NCBI GenBank assembly: GCA_026018925.1
Contig: JAKSZU010000031.1
Coordinates: 11,155,148-11,219,147 of the forward strand
Length of the DNA stretch: 64,000 nucleotides
Reading direction: 5' to 3'
Source: Tupaia tana
Lineage: Eukaryota > Chordata > Mammalia > Scandentia > Tupaiidae
Part shown: positions 1-9,753 of the stretch, in pieces
How the letters are laid out: each line of letters opens with the position of its first letter
How positions within the stretch are numbered: the first letter of the stretch is position 1
The notes under the pieces: generated by a model
The model's database searches: none
What the model was told of the DNA's origin: nothing
Seen by the model: only the letters and a program-made list of their open reading frames with translations
Position numbers and translations under genes: made by a program

Positions 1-260
1 CTGTCCCTCTCTGGTTAACGTAAAATAAGTATATAAATAAAGTTAAGTAAAACAATTCATTGTTTAGAGTTATTTATTTATTTAATTCCATTTGTTTTCA
101 TTATGTTTTAATTTGACCAGAGAGAGAGAGAGAAAGGGAAAGTGAGAAAGCAAGCCGCCAGGTCCAGGACTTGAACTGCAGTCGGCCATATGGGAATCTA
201 GCGCCTTTAACCACCACGCACCTGCCGGCCCCAAATAAAACAATTCTTAAAAAAAAAAAA
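1..260 (+). mobile_element. SINE family B, cut by window edge and split by another SINE
   Basis: Only the 3' end of this copy lies in the window (CT-rich end, CTCTGGTTAACG linker, A-rich tail). The tail is interrupted at 59-235 by a minus-strand B SINE and resumes at 236 before a poly-A run. Confidence 0.85.
59..235 (-). mobile_element. SINE family B nested in another B SINE
   Basis: Reads on the minus strand from CCGGCAGGTG through the tRNA-like head to GGTCAAATTAAAA and an A-rich tail. It is flanked by an 11-bp TSD, TAAAACAATTC, at 48-58 and 236-246, inside the tail of the preceding B copy. Confidence 0.9.
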
Positions 261-309
261 GAATGAGAAAGATAAATAAATAAATAAACAAATAATGACT
301 AGAGCTGAA

Positions 310-490
310 GGTCCAGCAGGTGGTGTGGTGGTTAAAATATTGGACTCCCACATGGCGAACCATGGTTCAAGTCCTGGACCTGGCAGCTTGTTTTCTCACT
401 ATCTCTCTGCTTAAATTTAAAAAAGAAATCATAATAAATAACGAAATTGAATGAATTATTCTTAAAAGAAAAAGAAAAAAAAAAGAAAAA
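310..490 (+). mobile_element. SINE family B
   Basis: Head GGTCCAGCAGGTGGTGTGGTGGTTAA, B box GGTTCAAGTCC, short linker and a long A/G-rich tail that abuts the L1 remnant beginning near 492. No convincing TSD was found. Confidence 0.9.
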
Positions 491-593
491 AGTTGACTAG
501 TGTTGGTGAACCCTCTCACACTGTTGGTAAGAATGTAAATAACTCCAACCTCTGTGGAATACAATATGGAGGTTTCTCAAAAGCTACAAATAG

Positions 594-862
594 GGAACCA
601 GCAGTTAGCATAATGGCTATGTCGCTGGACTCCCACGTAGTCGACCGCGGTTCGCGTCCCGGACCCGGCGGCTTAAAACTCACACCGGGCGCATGTGCCG
701 TGCCCAAGATCCTGAGAGGAGAATGGAGGAGAAGGGATTGCAGCATGACCATCCCCCCAGGGGGTGATTTCTCGCTCTCTGTCTCTCTGTCTCTCTGTCT
801 GTCTGGCGAGCGCATGTGCCCTATAGCATAAACCTCTCCAAAAAAGAAAAAGAAAAAAAAAA
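594..862 (+). mobile_element. SINE family A, full length, 14-bp TSD
   Basis: A good example of family A. A tRNA-like head of about 75 nt contains an A box (TTAGCATAATGGCTATG) and a B box (GGTTCGCGTCC), as expected of an RNA polymerase III promoter. The body follows (GATCCTGAGAGGAGAATGG, CCCCCCAGGGGGTGATTTC, CT repeats, GCCCTATAGC) and then poly-A. The TSD AAAGCTACAAATAG is perfect at 580-593 and 863-876, inside the L1 ORF2 relic. Confidence 0.96.
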
Positions 863-1056
863 AAAGCTACAAATAGAATTTGCACAGAACCCAGGAATCC
901 CACTCCTTGGTATCTACCCAAAGAATAAGGAAACAATCGGAAAGACACTTGCACATCCATGTTTACTGCAGCATTGTTCACAATTGCTAAGACATGGAAT
1001 CACCTTGCGTGTCCCAAAACTGACGACTGGGTTGAAAAATTGTAACACACAGCTAC

Positions 1057-1770
1057 TGTGAGGAACATGCTCTCCCATCCAATGCCAAAGAACGGACACA
1101 GAGACACAAGGTATGGGAAGAAAGACTTTAATGGTGGTCTTGTGAGACTGGGTGTCTGATGGGCAGGCACACCCAACTTGGTTACGACAAGCAATTCATT
1201 CCCTAGTGTGCAAGTCCCTCCCTGAGTCCTCATTGGCTGAGCACTATGGGGTAGACAATCCTCCCAGATGTTACCTACGTTTTATTATTCCCCTCTTAGG
1301 TATAAAGGCACAGGCTCAGGACAAGTCTGCCGAAAAGGATCCCCAAATGTCCTGAGAAGGGAGAACAACCAGGAAGAAAAAGGAGCAAAGAGCTGGTGAC
1401 CAGTCACCATCTTCAGAAGTTACTTCCCAAGGCAACCTGTTCTCAGGCTGTGTTTGTACTTCCTTTATTTTCATTGAGATTTTTGTTATAGGGTGTGTGT
1501 GCTGGCCAGAGAGACAGAAAGTGAGAAATTACCCCCCAGGAGGGGATAGTCACACCACAATCCCTTCTCCTCCATTCTCCTCTTGGGATCTTGGGCACGC
1601 ACGCACACGTGCCCAGCGTTAGTTTTAAGCCTCCGGGTTTGGGGCTCGAACTGTGATTACCTACGTGAGAGTCCAGCAATGTTGCCTTTATGCCATCTGC
1701 TGGTCTCAGGGATTGTCACATCTGCAAGCTGGTTAAGCAACTGTCATTTAGCTATTCTTCAAAATGAATC
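1057..1770. mobile_element. LTR-like fossil (solo LTR of an endogenous retrovirus)
   Basis: A non-L1 block inserted into the L1 remnant. It starts TGTGAGGAAC and holds promoter-like elements: a CCAAT box (ATTGGCT on plus) near 1231, TATAAAGG at 1301, and on the minus strand an ATTAAAG signal near 1130 followed by a TGTGTCTCTGTGTCC run like a U5 region. It is cut by an A SINE at 1471-1707. Family and orientation are uncertain; I lean minus. No internal retroviral region is seen, so it looks like an old solo LTR. The right boundary is approximate. Confidence 0.5.
1471..1707 (-). mobile_element. SINE family A inside the LTR-like block
   Basis: Minus-strand copy ending at the head (GCTGGTCTC on plus at 1699-1707). 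Moderately diverged, with a short A tail. Confidence 0.9.
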
Positions 1771-1775
1771 ATGTT

Positions 1776-1930
1776 GGCTGGCTTGTGGCATTGCAGTTAA
1801 GGCACTGGACTCCCACATCACTGACTGAGGTTCGAGTCCCAGACCTGGTGGCTTACTTTCTCACTCGCTCTCTCTTTCTTTCTGTCTCTCTCTCTGGTCA
1901 AGTTGAAGAATATACAAATTTAAAAAAAAA
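1776..1930 (+). mobile_element. SINE family B
   Basis: Complete head, CT linker and GGTCAAGTTGAAG end with poly-A at 1922-1930. A possible short TSD, GAATCA, lies at 1766-1771 and 1933-1938. Confidence 0.9.
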
Positions 1931-2223
1931 GGGAATCACTTAAGTCTAGTTTTTTACATATACTCTGGAATATTACACAGCTATAAGAAGCAATACTATC
2001 TATCATGTGATTCACAGCGGATGAATATAGAAGACTTAATATTGAGCAAAGTGAAGCAGACTTTGAAAGACACACATTGTATATCCCCACTCAATCTGTT
2101 CCAAGTGTCTGCACTTCTATAGCAGAGACTGAGAGGTCTGAAGGTGTGATGTGATGGTGGAGAGGACGGATATAGGTGCTAGAGACTATACGTGGGGAGA
2201 GTGTTTGGTAGAGAGAGGATGGT

Positions 2224-2466
2224 GGGGACCAGCAGACGGCATAATAGTTAGGTTGCTGGACTCCCATGTAGTTGACTGCAGTTCAAGTCCCACACCTGGA
2301 GACCTAAAAGTCACGTTGGACTTGTGTCTGTGTGTGTCCAAAGAGGAGAAAGGGATATTGTGGCAAGGTCATCCCTCCAGGGGGTGATTTCTCATTTTCT
2401 CTCTGTCTCTCTGGTGAGCGCACATGCTCTATAGCAAAAACCTCTCCAAGAAGAAAAAAAGAAAAA
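2224..2466 (+). mobile_element. SINE family A in the L1 3'UTR
   Basis: Flanked by an imperfect 13-bp TSD (GAGAGAGGATGGT at 2211-2223, GAGAGAGGGTGGT at 2467-2479). The body is diverged, so this is a middle-aged copy. Confidence 0.9.
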
Positions 2467-2804
2467 GAGAGAGGGTGGTGAAGGGGAGGGTGTGAAGTAA
2501 AAAGGAAAAACAGCTGACATATGGAAAAACATAAAGCTCTCTGTTGAAATAAATGAATACAATAAATAAATGTACAATACGAACCTTGCATACTAAGTAG
2601 AGAGAAATTTTCTAAGTGTTTTGCAGCCAGTATTATTTTGGTTTGCTTGGCATGACATTACTTTTTAGGAAGTCTAAAGGATATTAACTGTCAAAATCCA
2701 GTCAAGCCTCAGTGTCCATGACTCCTTCTGGATAGCAAGATGCTTATGCCACTTTTTTGAAATGTCATAATATTGGTATATATCCTGTGTATGTCCTCTT
2801 ACAT

Positions 2805-3010
2805 CCTTTCTCTTTCTCTTTCTCCCTTTCTTTTTCTTTTTCTTTCTTTTTCTTTTTCTTTCTTATATTCGTTTTCTTTCTCTTTTTCTTTCTTATTTTC
2901 TTTTTCTTTCTCTTTCTTTCTTGTTCCTTTTTTTCTCTCGCTCTCTCCTCCTTCCCTCCCTCCCTGCCTCCCATCCTCCCATCCTCCCTTCCTCCCTTCC
3001 TTCCTTCTTT
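2805..3010 (+). repeat. Polypyrimidine (CTTT/CCTT) tract
   Basis: About 200 bp of almost pure C/T on the plus strand, grading from CTTT to CCTCC repeats. It ends against a minus-strand A SINE, so it probably grew from that SINE's poly-A tail. Open frames here are low-complexity artefacts. Confidence 0.95.
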
Positions 3011-3168
3011 TTACCTTTGTTCTAGGACACGTGTGCTTTCCTGAGAGAGACGGGGGTGGGGGACAGGCAGCGGATGAGAAAGCATTCCCCAAGGTAATGG
3101 CCACTCCACAATCTCTTCTCCTCCATTCTCCTGTTGGGATTTTGGGCACACATTCACATGAGTATGGC
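3011..3168 (-). mobile_element. SINE family A, lacking the tRNA head
   Basis: Only the 3' half is present, from the tail to GATTTTGGGCACAC. It stops where the next minus-strand A SINE begins. Confidence 0.85.
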
Positions 3169-3169
3169 T

Positions 3170-3502
3170 TATTTTTCTTTTTAAATTTTTTTTCATTACT
3201 TATTATTTATTCTTATTTTTAGTTTTACTATAGGGCATGTGTGCTTAGTGGACAGAGACAGAGAAAGAGAAAGTGAGAAATCAGCTCCCAGAGGGGATAG
3301 TCACACCATAATCCCTTCTCCTTCATTCTCCTCTTGGGATCTTGGCCACACCTCAATCCCTTCTCCTCCCTCCTCCTCTCAGGATCTTGAGCACGCATGC
3401 ACATGCGCCGGGCATGAGTTTAAGCCACTGGGTCCGGGACTCGAACCGTGGTCAACTACATGAGATTCCAGCGACATAGCCGTTATGCCAGCTGCTGGTT
3501 CC
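3170..3502 (-). mobile_element. SINE family A with an internal duplication
   Basis: Full-length copy, longer than usual because about 45 bp of the body (AATCCCTTCTCC to GGATCTTG) occurs twice in tandem at about 3302-3346 and 3347-3391. Confidence 0.9.
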
Positions 3503-3599
3503 ATCTTTTTAAATGGTTTTTAAAACATATTTTATCTATCACAGTCTGTGTACTCTTTAAAATGTGTATCATTTAATGTTGCTTTAAATATTTTTTCTT

Positions 3600-4056
3600 T
3601 ATTATTTTTTATTTGCTATAGGGTGTGTGTACTCACTGGAGAGAGACAGAAGGAGAGAGAGAAAGAGAGAAAGTGAGAAATCACCCTCCCCCTAGGTGGA
3701 ATGACCACTATTCTGCAATCCGTTTTGCTCCATTTTCCTCTTAGAATTTTGGGCACATAGGCACATGCTCCCAGTGTGATTTTCTTCTTTTTAAAGAAGC
3801 TTTTAATTTATTTTATTTTAATGTGACCAGAGAGTGTATGTGGGTGAGAGAGAGAAAGAGAGAGAAGTGAGAAAGCAAGCTGCCAGATTTGGGACTCAAA
3901 CCACAGCTGAACATGTGGGAGTCCAGTGCCCTTAACCACCACGCCACCTGCTGACTCTGTCCAGTGTGATTTTCATGCCACCAGGTCTGGGACTTGCAAG
4001 GCACAGTCCACCATGTGGGATCCGGCCTCCTTAACCACCATGCCATTGGCTAGCCC
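3600..4056 (-). mobile_element. SINE family A, old, split by a B SINE
   Basis: Degenerate copy present as 3600-3784 and 3975-4056. Its head has drifted (GGTCTGGGACTTGCAAGGC), making it one of the older A elements and a host for 3785-3960. Confidence 0.88.
3785..3960 (-). mobile_element. SINE family B nested in an A SINE, 14-bp perfect TSD
   Basis: CCAGTGTGATTTTC occurs exactly at 3771-3784 and 3961-3974. This proves B retrotransposition after the host A copy was fixed. Confidence 0.95.
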
Positions 4057-4245
4057 ATTGAATGTTGTATTTTATTTGATTACGTTTTTGAGTATGCGTG
4101 TTCCACAGTTGATGGGATGTACCTGTGGACATGGTCAGTAGACTGTATATAATTTCTGAGGACACTTGTAATTGGTGACGGTTCTCTGCACTGGAAGGCC
4201 CCCTGGCCACTACTCAATGCTTTACCACTTTAAAAAAAGTACGTA

Positions 4246-4518
4246 GGCACCAGCAGATGGTGTAGTGGTTAAGACGCTGGACTCCCATGTGGTCTACCAT
4301 GGTTCAAGTCCCGGACCTGGTGGCTTAAACTCACGCCGGGCGCGTGTGCGTGCGTGCCCAAGATCCCAAGAGGAGAGAGGAGGAGAAGGGATTGTGGCAT
4401 GGCCATCCCCCTTGAGAGGGTGATTTCTCGCTTTCTGTCTCTCTGTCTCTCTCTGTCTTTCTGGTGAGCGCATGCGCCCTATAGCAAAAACCTCTCCAAA
4501 AATAATAATAATAATAAT
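4246..4518 (+). mobile_element. SINE family A with an (AAT)n tail
   Basis: The body is near consensus through GCCCTATAGCAAAAACCTCTCC. The tail has become an AAT microsatellite at 4500-4518. Confidence 0.93.
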
Positions 4519-5048
4519 GTCGATCCCCCATGCTTTTGTTCATTCCCCACTTGGCTGCATTTTTTACATGACTGAAGACGTCCTGTGGAGACCAGCTCAG
4601 AATCCAGCATTGGGAGATGAACCAGAAAATGAACTCCTATGGAAAAGCCAGACGGCCAGAAGGAAGACACCCAGGACATAATACCGTAAAGGGCACTTGT
4701 CACACGCAATGCAAATTTCACAAACAACAAATTGCTGGTTGTCCAAACGTGTCATTTCTCTGCAGGGCCAGGCTGACAACTGGAGAGAGATTTTAAGTGC
4801 CTGTGCATGACAAGGAATCACTAACTGTGGCTGCATTTGAGAAGGGTTTATTTATTTATTTATTTATTTATTTATTCATATTTCCCAGGGAGTGAATGAT
4901 GGTTATCATCAAAGGGTCTTATTCTTGTGTGGATTTTGTCACCAAGTCACCTCTACACGTTGCCAAACAATTATCTCTCAATCCCAGGAACTGGCAACAC
5001 GCAAAAATGTGCAAAAAGGTCTGATTTGGGAAAAATAAATTCAACCCT
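4519..5048. other. Unique sequence with a (TTTA)n run
   Basis: No gene or recognised repeat seen apart from a TTTA microsatellite at about 4848-4876. Confidence 0.6.
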
Positions 5049-5302
5049 GGACCAGTAGGCAATGCAGCGCTTGGTTAAGGTGCTGGATTCCATGTGTCCG
5101 ACGTTGCAGTTCAAGTCCTGGACCCGGTGACTTGGAAATCATGCCAGGTGGGTGGGTGTGCATGCCCAAATTTTGAGAGGACAATGGAAGAGAAGGGATA
5201 GTGCTGTGGCCATCCTACCTGGGGTGATTTCTTACCCTGACTCTTTCTGACTCTGTTTATGTCAAACGAATGCATGTGGCCCACAGCAAATTAAAGTTTA
5301 AG
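5049..5302 (+). mobile_element. SINE family A, old
   Basis: Diverged copy: the CCCAAATTTTGAGAGGACAATGG core and a CCTGGGGTGATTTC remnant identify it. It ends CACAGCAAATTAAAG. Confidence 0.85.
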
Positions 5303-5547
5303 AGACTTCATTTTAAACAGTAGAGGAAGAAGTCAGCCTGGATGAGTTGGGAAAGTCCCGGTCTCAGGCATTGAAGAGCTGAGCTGCAGGTTGTCTTCAC
5401 CTGCACTGGGGCCACTTCACGGCTGTCGGAGCCCTAGCCTTTTGGTAACTGAAGGGATGCACGTGAGTCCTCTGTCAGAGGTTGGCAGTAAAGTCAGCTA
5501 CTGCAATCAGGTAATCCACAAACCAGACTCCTACACGTCTAGCTCTT

Positions 5548-5810
5548 GGGGCCAGCAGGGAGCCAGCATGGTAAAGGTGTTGGACTCCCACATGGCTGAC
5601 GGCAGTTCAAATCCTGGACCTGGTGGCTTAACTGTCATAGGTGCATATACGTGTCTGCCCTAATCCCAAGAGGAGAATAGAGAAGGGATTGGGCATGACC
5701 ATGCTCCTGGGGTGTGATCTGTCCTTTTCCTTCTCTTTGTCTCTCTCTGTGTCCCTCCGATGAGTGCACACGCCCTATGGCAACAACCTAAAAGCAAATG
5801 AGAAAATAAA
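5548..5810 (+). mobile_element. SINE family A
   Basis: Head GGGGCCAGCAGGGAGCCAGCATGG is slightly rearranged. The body lacks several bases around the GGGATTGGGC block. Upstream, 5303-5547 is unique sequence with nothing recognised. Confidence 0.88.
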
Positions 5811-6052
5811 TCTAGTTGTCTATTGCCATTTCACTAATTGATTACACATGGAGAAAACACCTTCCTAGGCTTGTCAATGAAACCTTCAGCCCTACGTAGT
5901 CACGTGAACCGTACTCAAAGCTACTCTAGTGGCATAGCAAGAAAGAAATCGGTCGTAGGGTGGCTTGCATCAGTCTAATTAATCATGTAAGTATAATACC
6001 TTTACTTATGTGGTAATTAGTCATGCCAGCTAACTTTTTAAATTATGTTTTA

Positions 6053-6290
6053 AGGCGAGCTGGTGGCATGGTGGTTAAGGTGGTGGGATCCCACATGGCT
6101 GACTGTACGGTTCAAATCCTGGGCCCGGCAGCTTGAAACACCTACACGGCAGGTGTATGTGTGAGCCTAAGTGTCCAAAATACCAAAAGGAGAAGGGGAG
6201 GAGAAGGGGTTACAGAGGGACCATCTTTTATGGGGGCTGCTTCTCTCTTTCTATCTCGAGACTGCTAATGGTCTCTAGCAAGTCTGTTTA
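6053..6290 (+). mobile_element. SINE family A, old
   Basis: Degenerate body (CCAAAATACCAAAAGG, GAGGAGAAGGGG). The preceding 5816-6052 is unique DNA without a recognised feature. Confidence 0.82.
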
Positions 6291-6305
6291 AAAGTTGTCT
6301 AAGAC

Positions 6306-6562
6306 GGGACCAGCAGATGGTAGCATGGCTACATCATTGGACTCCCATGTAGTTGACTGTGGTTTGAGTCCCGAACCCAGCACCTTAAAACTCACACCAG
6401 CACATGTGCATGTGTGCCCAAGATCCCAAGAGGAGACTGGAGGATGAAGGAATTGCAGTGTGGCCATCCCCCCTTGGGGGTGATTTCTCACTTGCTGTCT
6501 CTCTGTCTTTCTGGGCAAGTGCATGTGCCCTTTAGAAAAACTCTCTTAAAAAAAAAGTTTTT
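6306..6562 (+). mobile_element. SINE family A
   Basis: Begins GGACCAGCAGATGGTAGC almost directly after the old A copy. Ends CCCTTTAGAAAAACTCTC plus poly-A. Confidence 0.92.
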
Positions 6563-6565
6563 TAA

Positions 6566-6683
6566 ATGTATCTATTTTGTCTATGAGCCAGAGAGAGAGA
6601 GAGAGAGAGAGCCCAGCAGGGTATTTATGCTGTGATTCACTATAGACTATAGTATTTTACCATCATGGCGGTATCTGGTCCCT
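6566..6683 (-). mobile_element. Degenerate SINE fragment with (GA)n
   Basis: A TTTTAAATG edge, a pure GA run and a terminal GGTATCTGGTCCC resemble a minus-strand B/C SINE with its middle lost. Confidence 0.5.
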
Positions 6684-6684
6684 A

Positions 6685-6693
6685 ATTATTATT

Positions 6694-6725
<32 letters not shown>

Positions 6726-6974
6726 TTTTAGAGATTTTTGCTATAGGGCATGTGCACTAGCTGAAGAGACACAGAGACAGAAAGTGAGAAATCACCCCCC
6801 CCCCCAGGGGGAGATGGCCATGCCGCAATCCCTTCTCCTCCATTCTCTTCTTGGGATTCTGGGTACACACGCACATGTGTCCAGTCTGAATTTCAAGCTG
6901 CTGGGTCTGGGACTCAAACCAGAGTCAACCCCATGGAAATCCCGTTCCTTAGACACCACACCACCTGTTCACCC
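6685..6974 (-). mobile_element. SINE family A with a (TTTA)n tail
   Basis: The A tail has become TTTA repeats (6685-6730 on plus). The body includes an expanded C run (about 12) at the hairpin position. Confidence 0.9.
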
Positions 6975-7237
6975 AGGTTTTAGTTAATTTAATTGCCAGA
7001 GGGCACATCCCTTTACCAGAGAGGGAGACAGAGAAGGAGAGAGGGGAAGGGAGAAAGCCCTCCCCGGTGGGACATGGTCCCGCTGCAACCCCTTCTTCAT
7101 TTTTCTATTCTGTTGGGATTTTTTAACATGCACGCGCACATACCTGCCATGCCTTTCTAGCTAGAGGGGCCAGGATTTGAACCTTCGTGGGTGGTGTGGA
7201 ATCCAGGTCTCTTAACCACTAAGCTACAAGTCGAATC
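6975..7237 (-). mobile_element. SINE family A, old
   Basis: Directly abuts the previous copy. Diverged head (GGATTTGAACCTTCG). Confidence 0.82.
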
Positions 7238-7239
7238 TC

Positions 7240-7510
7240 CTAGTTATTTGTTCATTTATTTGCTTGCTTCTTTTGGCCATAGGGCACGTGCACTCATTGG
7301 AGAGAGACAGAGACAGGAAAAGTCAGAAATGTTCCCCGGGGAGGATGGCCATGCTGTAATCTTTTCTCTTCCAGTCCGCTCTCAGGAACCTGGGCGTGCA
7401 CACATAGGAGCCTGGCATGATTTTCAAGCCACCGGTTGTGCAAGACTCGAGGTGACATAGCTAGCTCTATGGGATCTAGAACCTTCACCCCCACACCACC
7501 TGCTGGTCTC
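7240..7510 (-). mobile_element. SINE family A
   Basis: Third minus-strand A copy in a row, ending CACCTGCTGGTCTC at 7510. Confidence 0.87.
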
Positions 7511-8159
7511 TACCTCCTGATTTTCTTTAACGGGAGAAGGGAGTAAGAGTTGACCACACGCTTGGGCATCATTGTGTCAAATCCTCCCTTGTTTTGTCAA
7601 TAGAGTTTCCTGGGATGCTGGTGCCCAAACACGCTGGGGATATTCAATCCGAAAGGAAAGGAAAGGGTTTGGCCTCAATACGACAGCTTACTTTTTCATT
7701 TATTTTGAGAGGACAGTGGATTTAGCGCAAAAAGGAATCGCTGTGATCACGTTATATAATATATTGCATTACATTAGCACATCCATCCTAAACAGGGTAT
7801 TTTAAGAGTTTGCAAAGCGCTGCTCTTTAGGAGTGATTTATCTTTTTTCTTTCTTTCTTTTTTTTTTTTTTTTTTTGGCAATTGATGCTTTTGTATGGCC
7901 CAGATAGTACAGAAAAAAACTAATGGTGGAAATACTTCTGACACAGAATGACATAGGCTTTGGGGGAGAGTGAGTGTTTGCGGCTTCCTATTCAGAATTA
8001 TTTAAAGCAAGTGGTTAAGGAAACCATTTTAAATACGCTAAGAATAATAGAAGCTCACAGATCACTTCCCTCTTGTCCACTTGATTTGCAACCATTAAGG
8101 CGAACCAATTCATTTCGTTTAAGTTGCCAGAGGGTACTAGACAGCGACAATAATTCATC
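7511..8159. other. Unique sequence with a T tract
   Basis: No recognised gene or element. A T-rich run lies at about 7840-7877. Confidence 0.55.
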
Positions 8160-8213
8160 TATACCTATCTATCTTCTATCTATGTATCTGTCTATCTATC
8201 TATTTATTTATTT
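8160..8213 (+). repeat. (TATC)n / (TTTA)n microsatellite
   Basis: Short tetranucleotide tract at the tail of the inverted SINE that follows. It probably derives from that SINE's A-rich end. Confidence 0.8.
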
Positions 8214-8379
8214 TAGAGACATTTTTGCTATCAGGTGCATGTGCTTGTTGGAGAGGCAGACAGAGAGACAGAGAGTGAGAAATGACCCCCAAAGGGCATG
8301 CATGCGTGCCCAAGATCCCGAGAGGAGAATGGAGGAGAAGGGATTACGGCATGGCCATCCCCCCTGGGGGGTGATTTCC
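8214..8379 (-). mobile_element. SINE family A with 5' inversion (twin-priming type)
   Basis: 8214-8293 is the 3' part of family A on the minus strand, from the GCAAAAATG end to GAAATGACCCCC. 8294-8379 is the upstream part of the body on the plus strand, from GGGCATGCATGCG to GGGGTGATTTCC. The two pieces meet at the same consensus point (GGGGTGATTTC), and the tRNA head is missing. A TSD-like pair, GACAATAATTCAT (about 8146-8158) and GACAATTCAT (8381-8390), brackets the whole. This is the layout produced by L1 twin priming. Confidence 0.8.
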
Positions 8380-8390
8380 AGACAATTCAT

Positions 8391-9106
8391 TTTGCATCAC
8401 TTTCAGGTTGAATCAATTTCACTGCTTTGTATGGGGGAGGTTTCACATAGTTTGGTCTCAAATGAGTGAAATATATATTCGTATCAAAATGCAGACTGGC
8501 TATATCTTTGACCTCTTCATATATTGATAGATTACAAGGACGACATACGTCAGAAGAGATTATAGATGACACAGGCTTCGGGCAGAAAATCAAGTAGTAT
8601 TGACGCAGTTTTAACAAAGTGGATCAAGATTCCCTCGGAGACAGTTCCCATCGACGGAATTCCATCGACAGAAATGAACACAAGCACCTAGGTGCTAATT
8701 TCTCCAGAAGACAAAGCCAAGAACCTTCTTTCATCTCCATTTCCCACCTCTGAGAGGCTTTGTGGAAAGAGAACTATATCACCATCAGCTTCTCTCCACG
8801 CGCTAAAGGTAAAGAAATAATGAATTGCCCACTCAGAGTTATTCCAGAGGGTTGGGTGAGACTACGTGCGCATTGACCAATTCAAAAGAAAAGTTACACG
8901 GTATGTGGTCTGCTGAGAGAGCTCTCGGAGAGAAAGGACGTAACCTTGATCCCAGAAAATTTGTAACTTTGATCCCAGAAAATGTGCACTACCTCTTTCG
9001 CCCAGAGTTAGGCACGTGGGCTGTGACGCCATCTTTTTTGCTACAGCACACGACATGCCCACAGCGCTTCATCTCTCCAATTGCACCTTCTGCCACCCGT
9101 TCGAGG
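8391..9106. other. Unique sequence with a 22-bp tandem duplication
   Basis: About 700 bp without SINEs. GATCCCAGAAAAT occurs twice in tandem near 8940-8985 (AACCTTGATCCC and AACTTTGATCCC versions). No gene recognised. Confidence 0.55.
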
Positions 9107-9113
9107 AACCTGT

Positions 9114-9289
9114 TGTCTTTTTTCTCTTTTAACTTTATTTATTTATTTGTTTTAATTTGACCAGAGATGGACAGAATGAGAGAGAGAGAGAGGGAAAGTG
9201 AGAAAGGAAGCCACCATCTCTGGGACTCAAACCGCAGTTGGCCATGTGGGAGTCCAGCACCCTTAACCACCGTGCCACCTGCCAGCCCC
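9114..9289 (-). mobile_element. SINE family B
   Basis: Flanked by AACCTGT at 9107-9113 and 9290-9296. Consensus-like head GGCTGGCAGGTGGCACGG on minus. Confidence 0.93.
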
Positions 9290-9296
9290 AACCTGT

Positions 9297-9753
9297 CGGC
9301 TTTTCATGGCTCCCATACCCAGATGTCTCCTTTGGCAAGACAGAGTAACCAAAACCCATGAGTTTTGAGAATGCTTTGTTTGCACAGGGTCACCTGATTC
9401 AATGAGTGAAAGTCGTCGAAGGTCATTTCCAGGCAGAGCCAGAAAGACAACCGCCATGTTTCAAAATTGCAGACAATCTTGCACATGCTTCCTTCAATAA
9501 TTAGCAAGAAAATGTGCCAACCTTTTTATTTCCCTGTAATCGGATCAAAGGCAAGGTAAAATACACCATCTTGAGACTCCATGGAGCTTGTTTTCTGGAG
9601 CGGGGTGAAAGGAAGAGGCATTTAAGAAACCTGAGGGTTTGACTTAATTATGAAGTGAGCTGAAGCTAGGCCTCCAAGGCTGTGTTGCCAGGCATGCATA
9701 GTGGAGTTGATGATCTTCTAGATTTACTTCCTCCAAACATACACATATATGTA
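9297..9753. other. Unique sequence
   Basis: No repeat or gene recognised. Confidence 0.5.

Larger units (their letters stand above)
492..2580 (+). mobile_element. L1 ORF2 3' end plus 3'UTR, heavily interrupted
   Basis: Pieces at 492-593, 863-1045, 1931-2223 and 2467-2580 read as one L1 in the plus sense. They carry the familiar ORF2 end (ACACTGTTGG, then a TCCATGTTTACTGCAGCATT block, then ACTCTGGAATATTACACAGC) followed by a 3'UTR. The same 3'UTR appears in this window at 40823-41995 and, inverted, at 55705-56178. Insertions into it are A SINE 594-862, the LTR-like block 1057-1770 with its SINEs, and A SINE 2224-2466. The element is 5' truncated and non-coding now. The 3' boundary is approximate. 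Confidence 0.8.

Noticed and set aside
594-668. Functional tRNA genes suggested by good A and B boxes in SINE heads
   Set aside because: The heads do not fold into a full cloverleaf with paired acceptor stem and are followed by SINE bodies.
594-862. Repeated peptide PRSREENGGEGIAAWPSPLG in dozens of frames, suggesting a gene family
   Set aside because: It is a shadow of the SINE A body (CCCAAGATCCCGAGAGGAG region), not a protein.
2757-3222. Long open frames on both strands rich in Ser/Phe/Leu or Lys/Glu/Arg
   Set aside because: They lie in the polypyrimidine tract and the adjoining SINEs; low-complexity artefacts.
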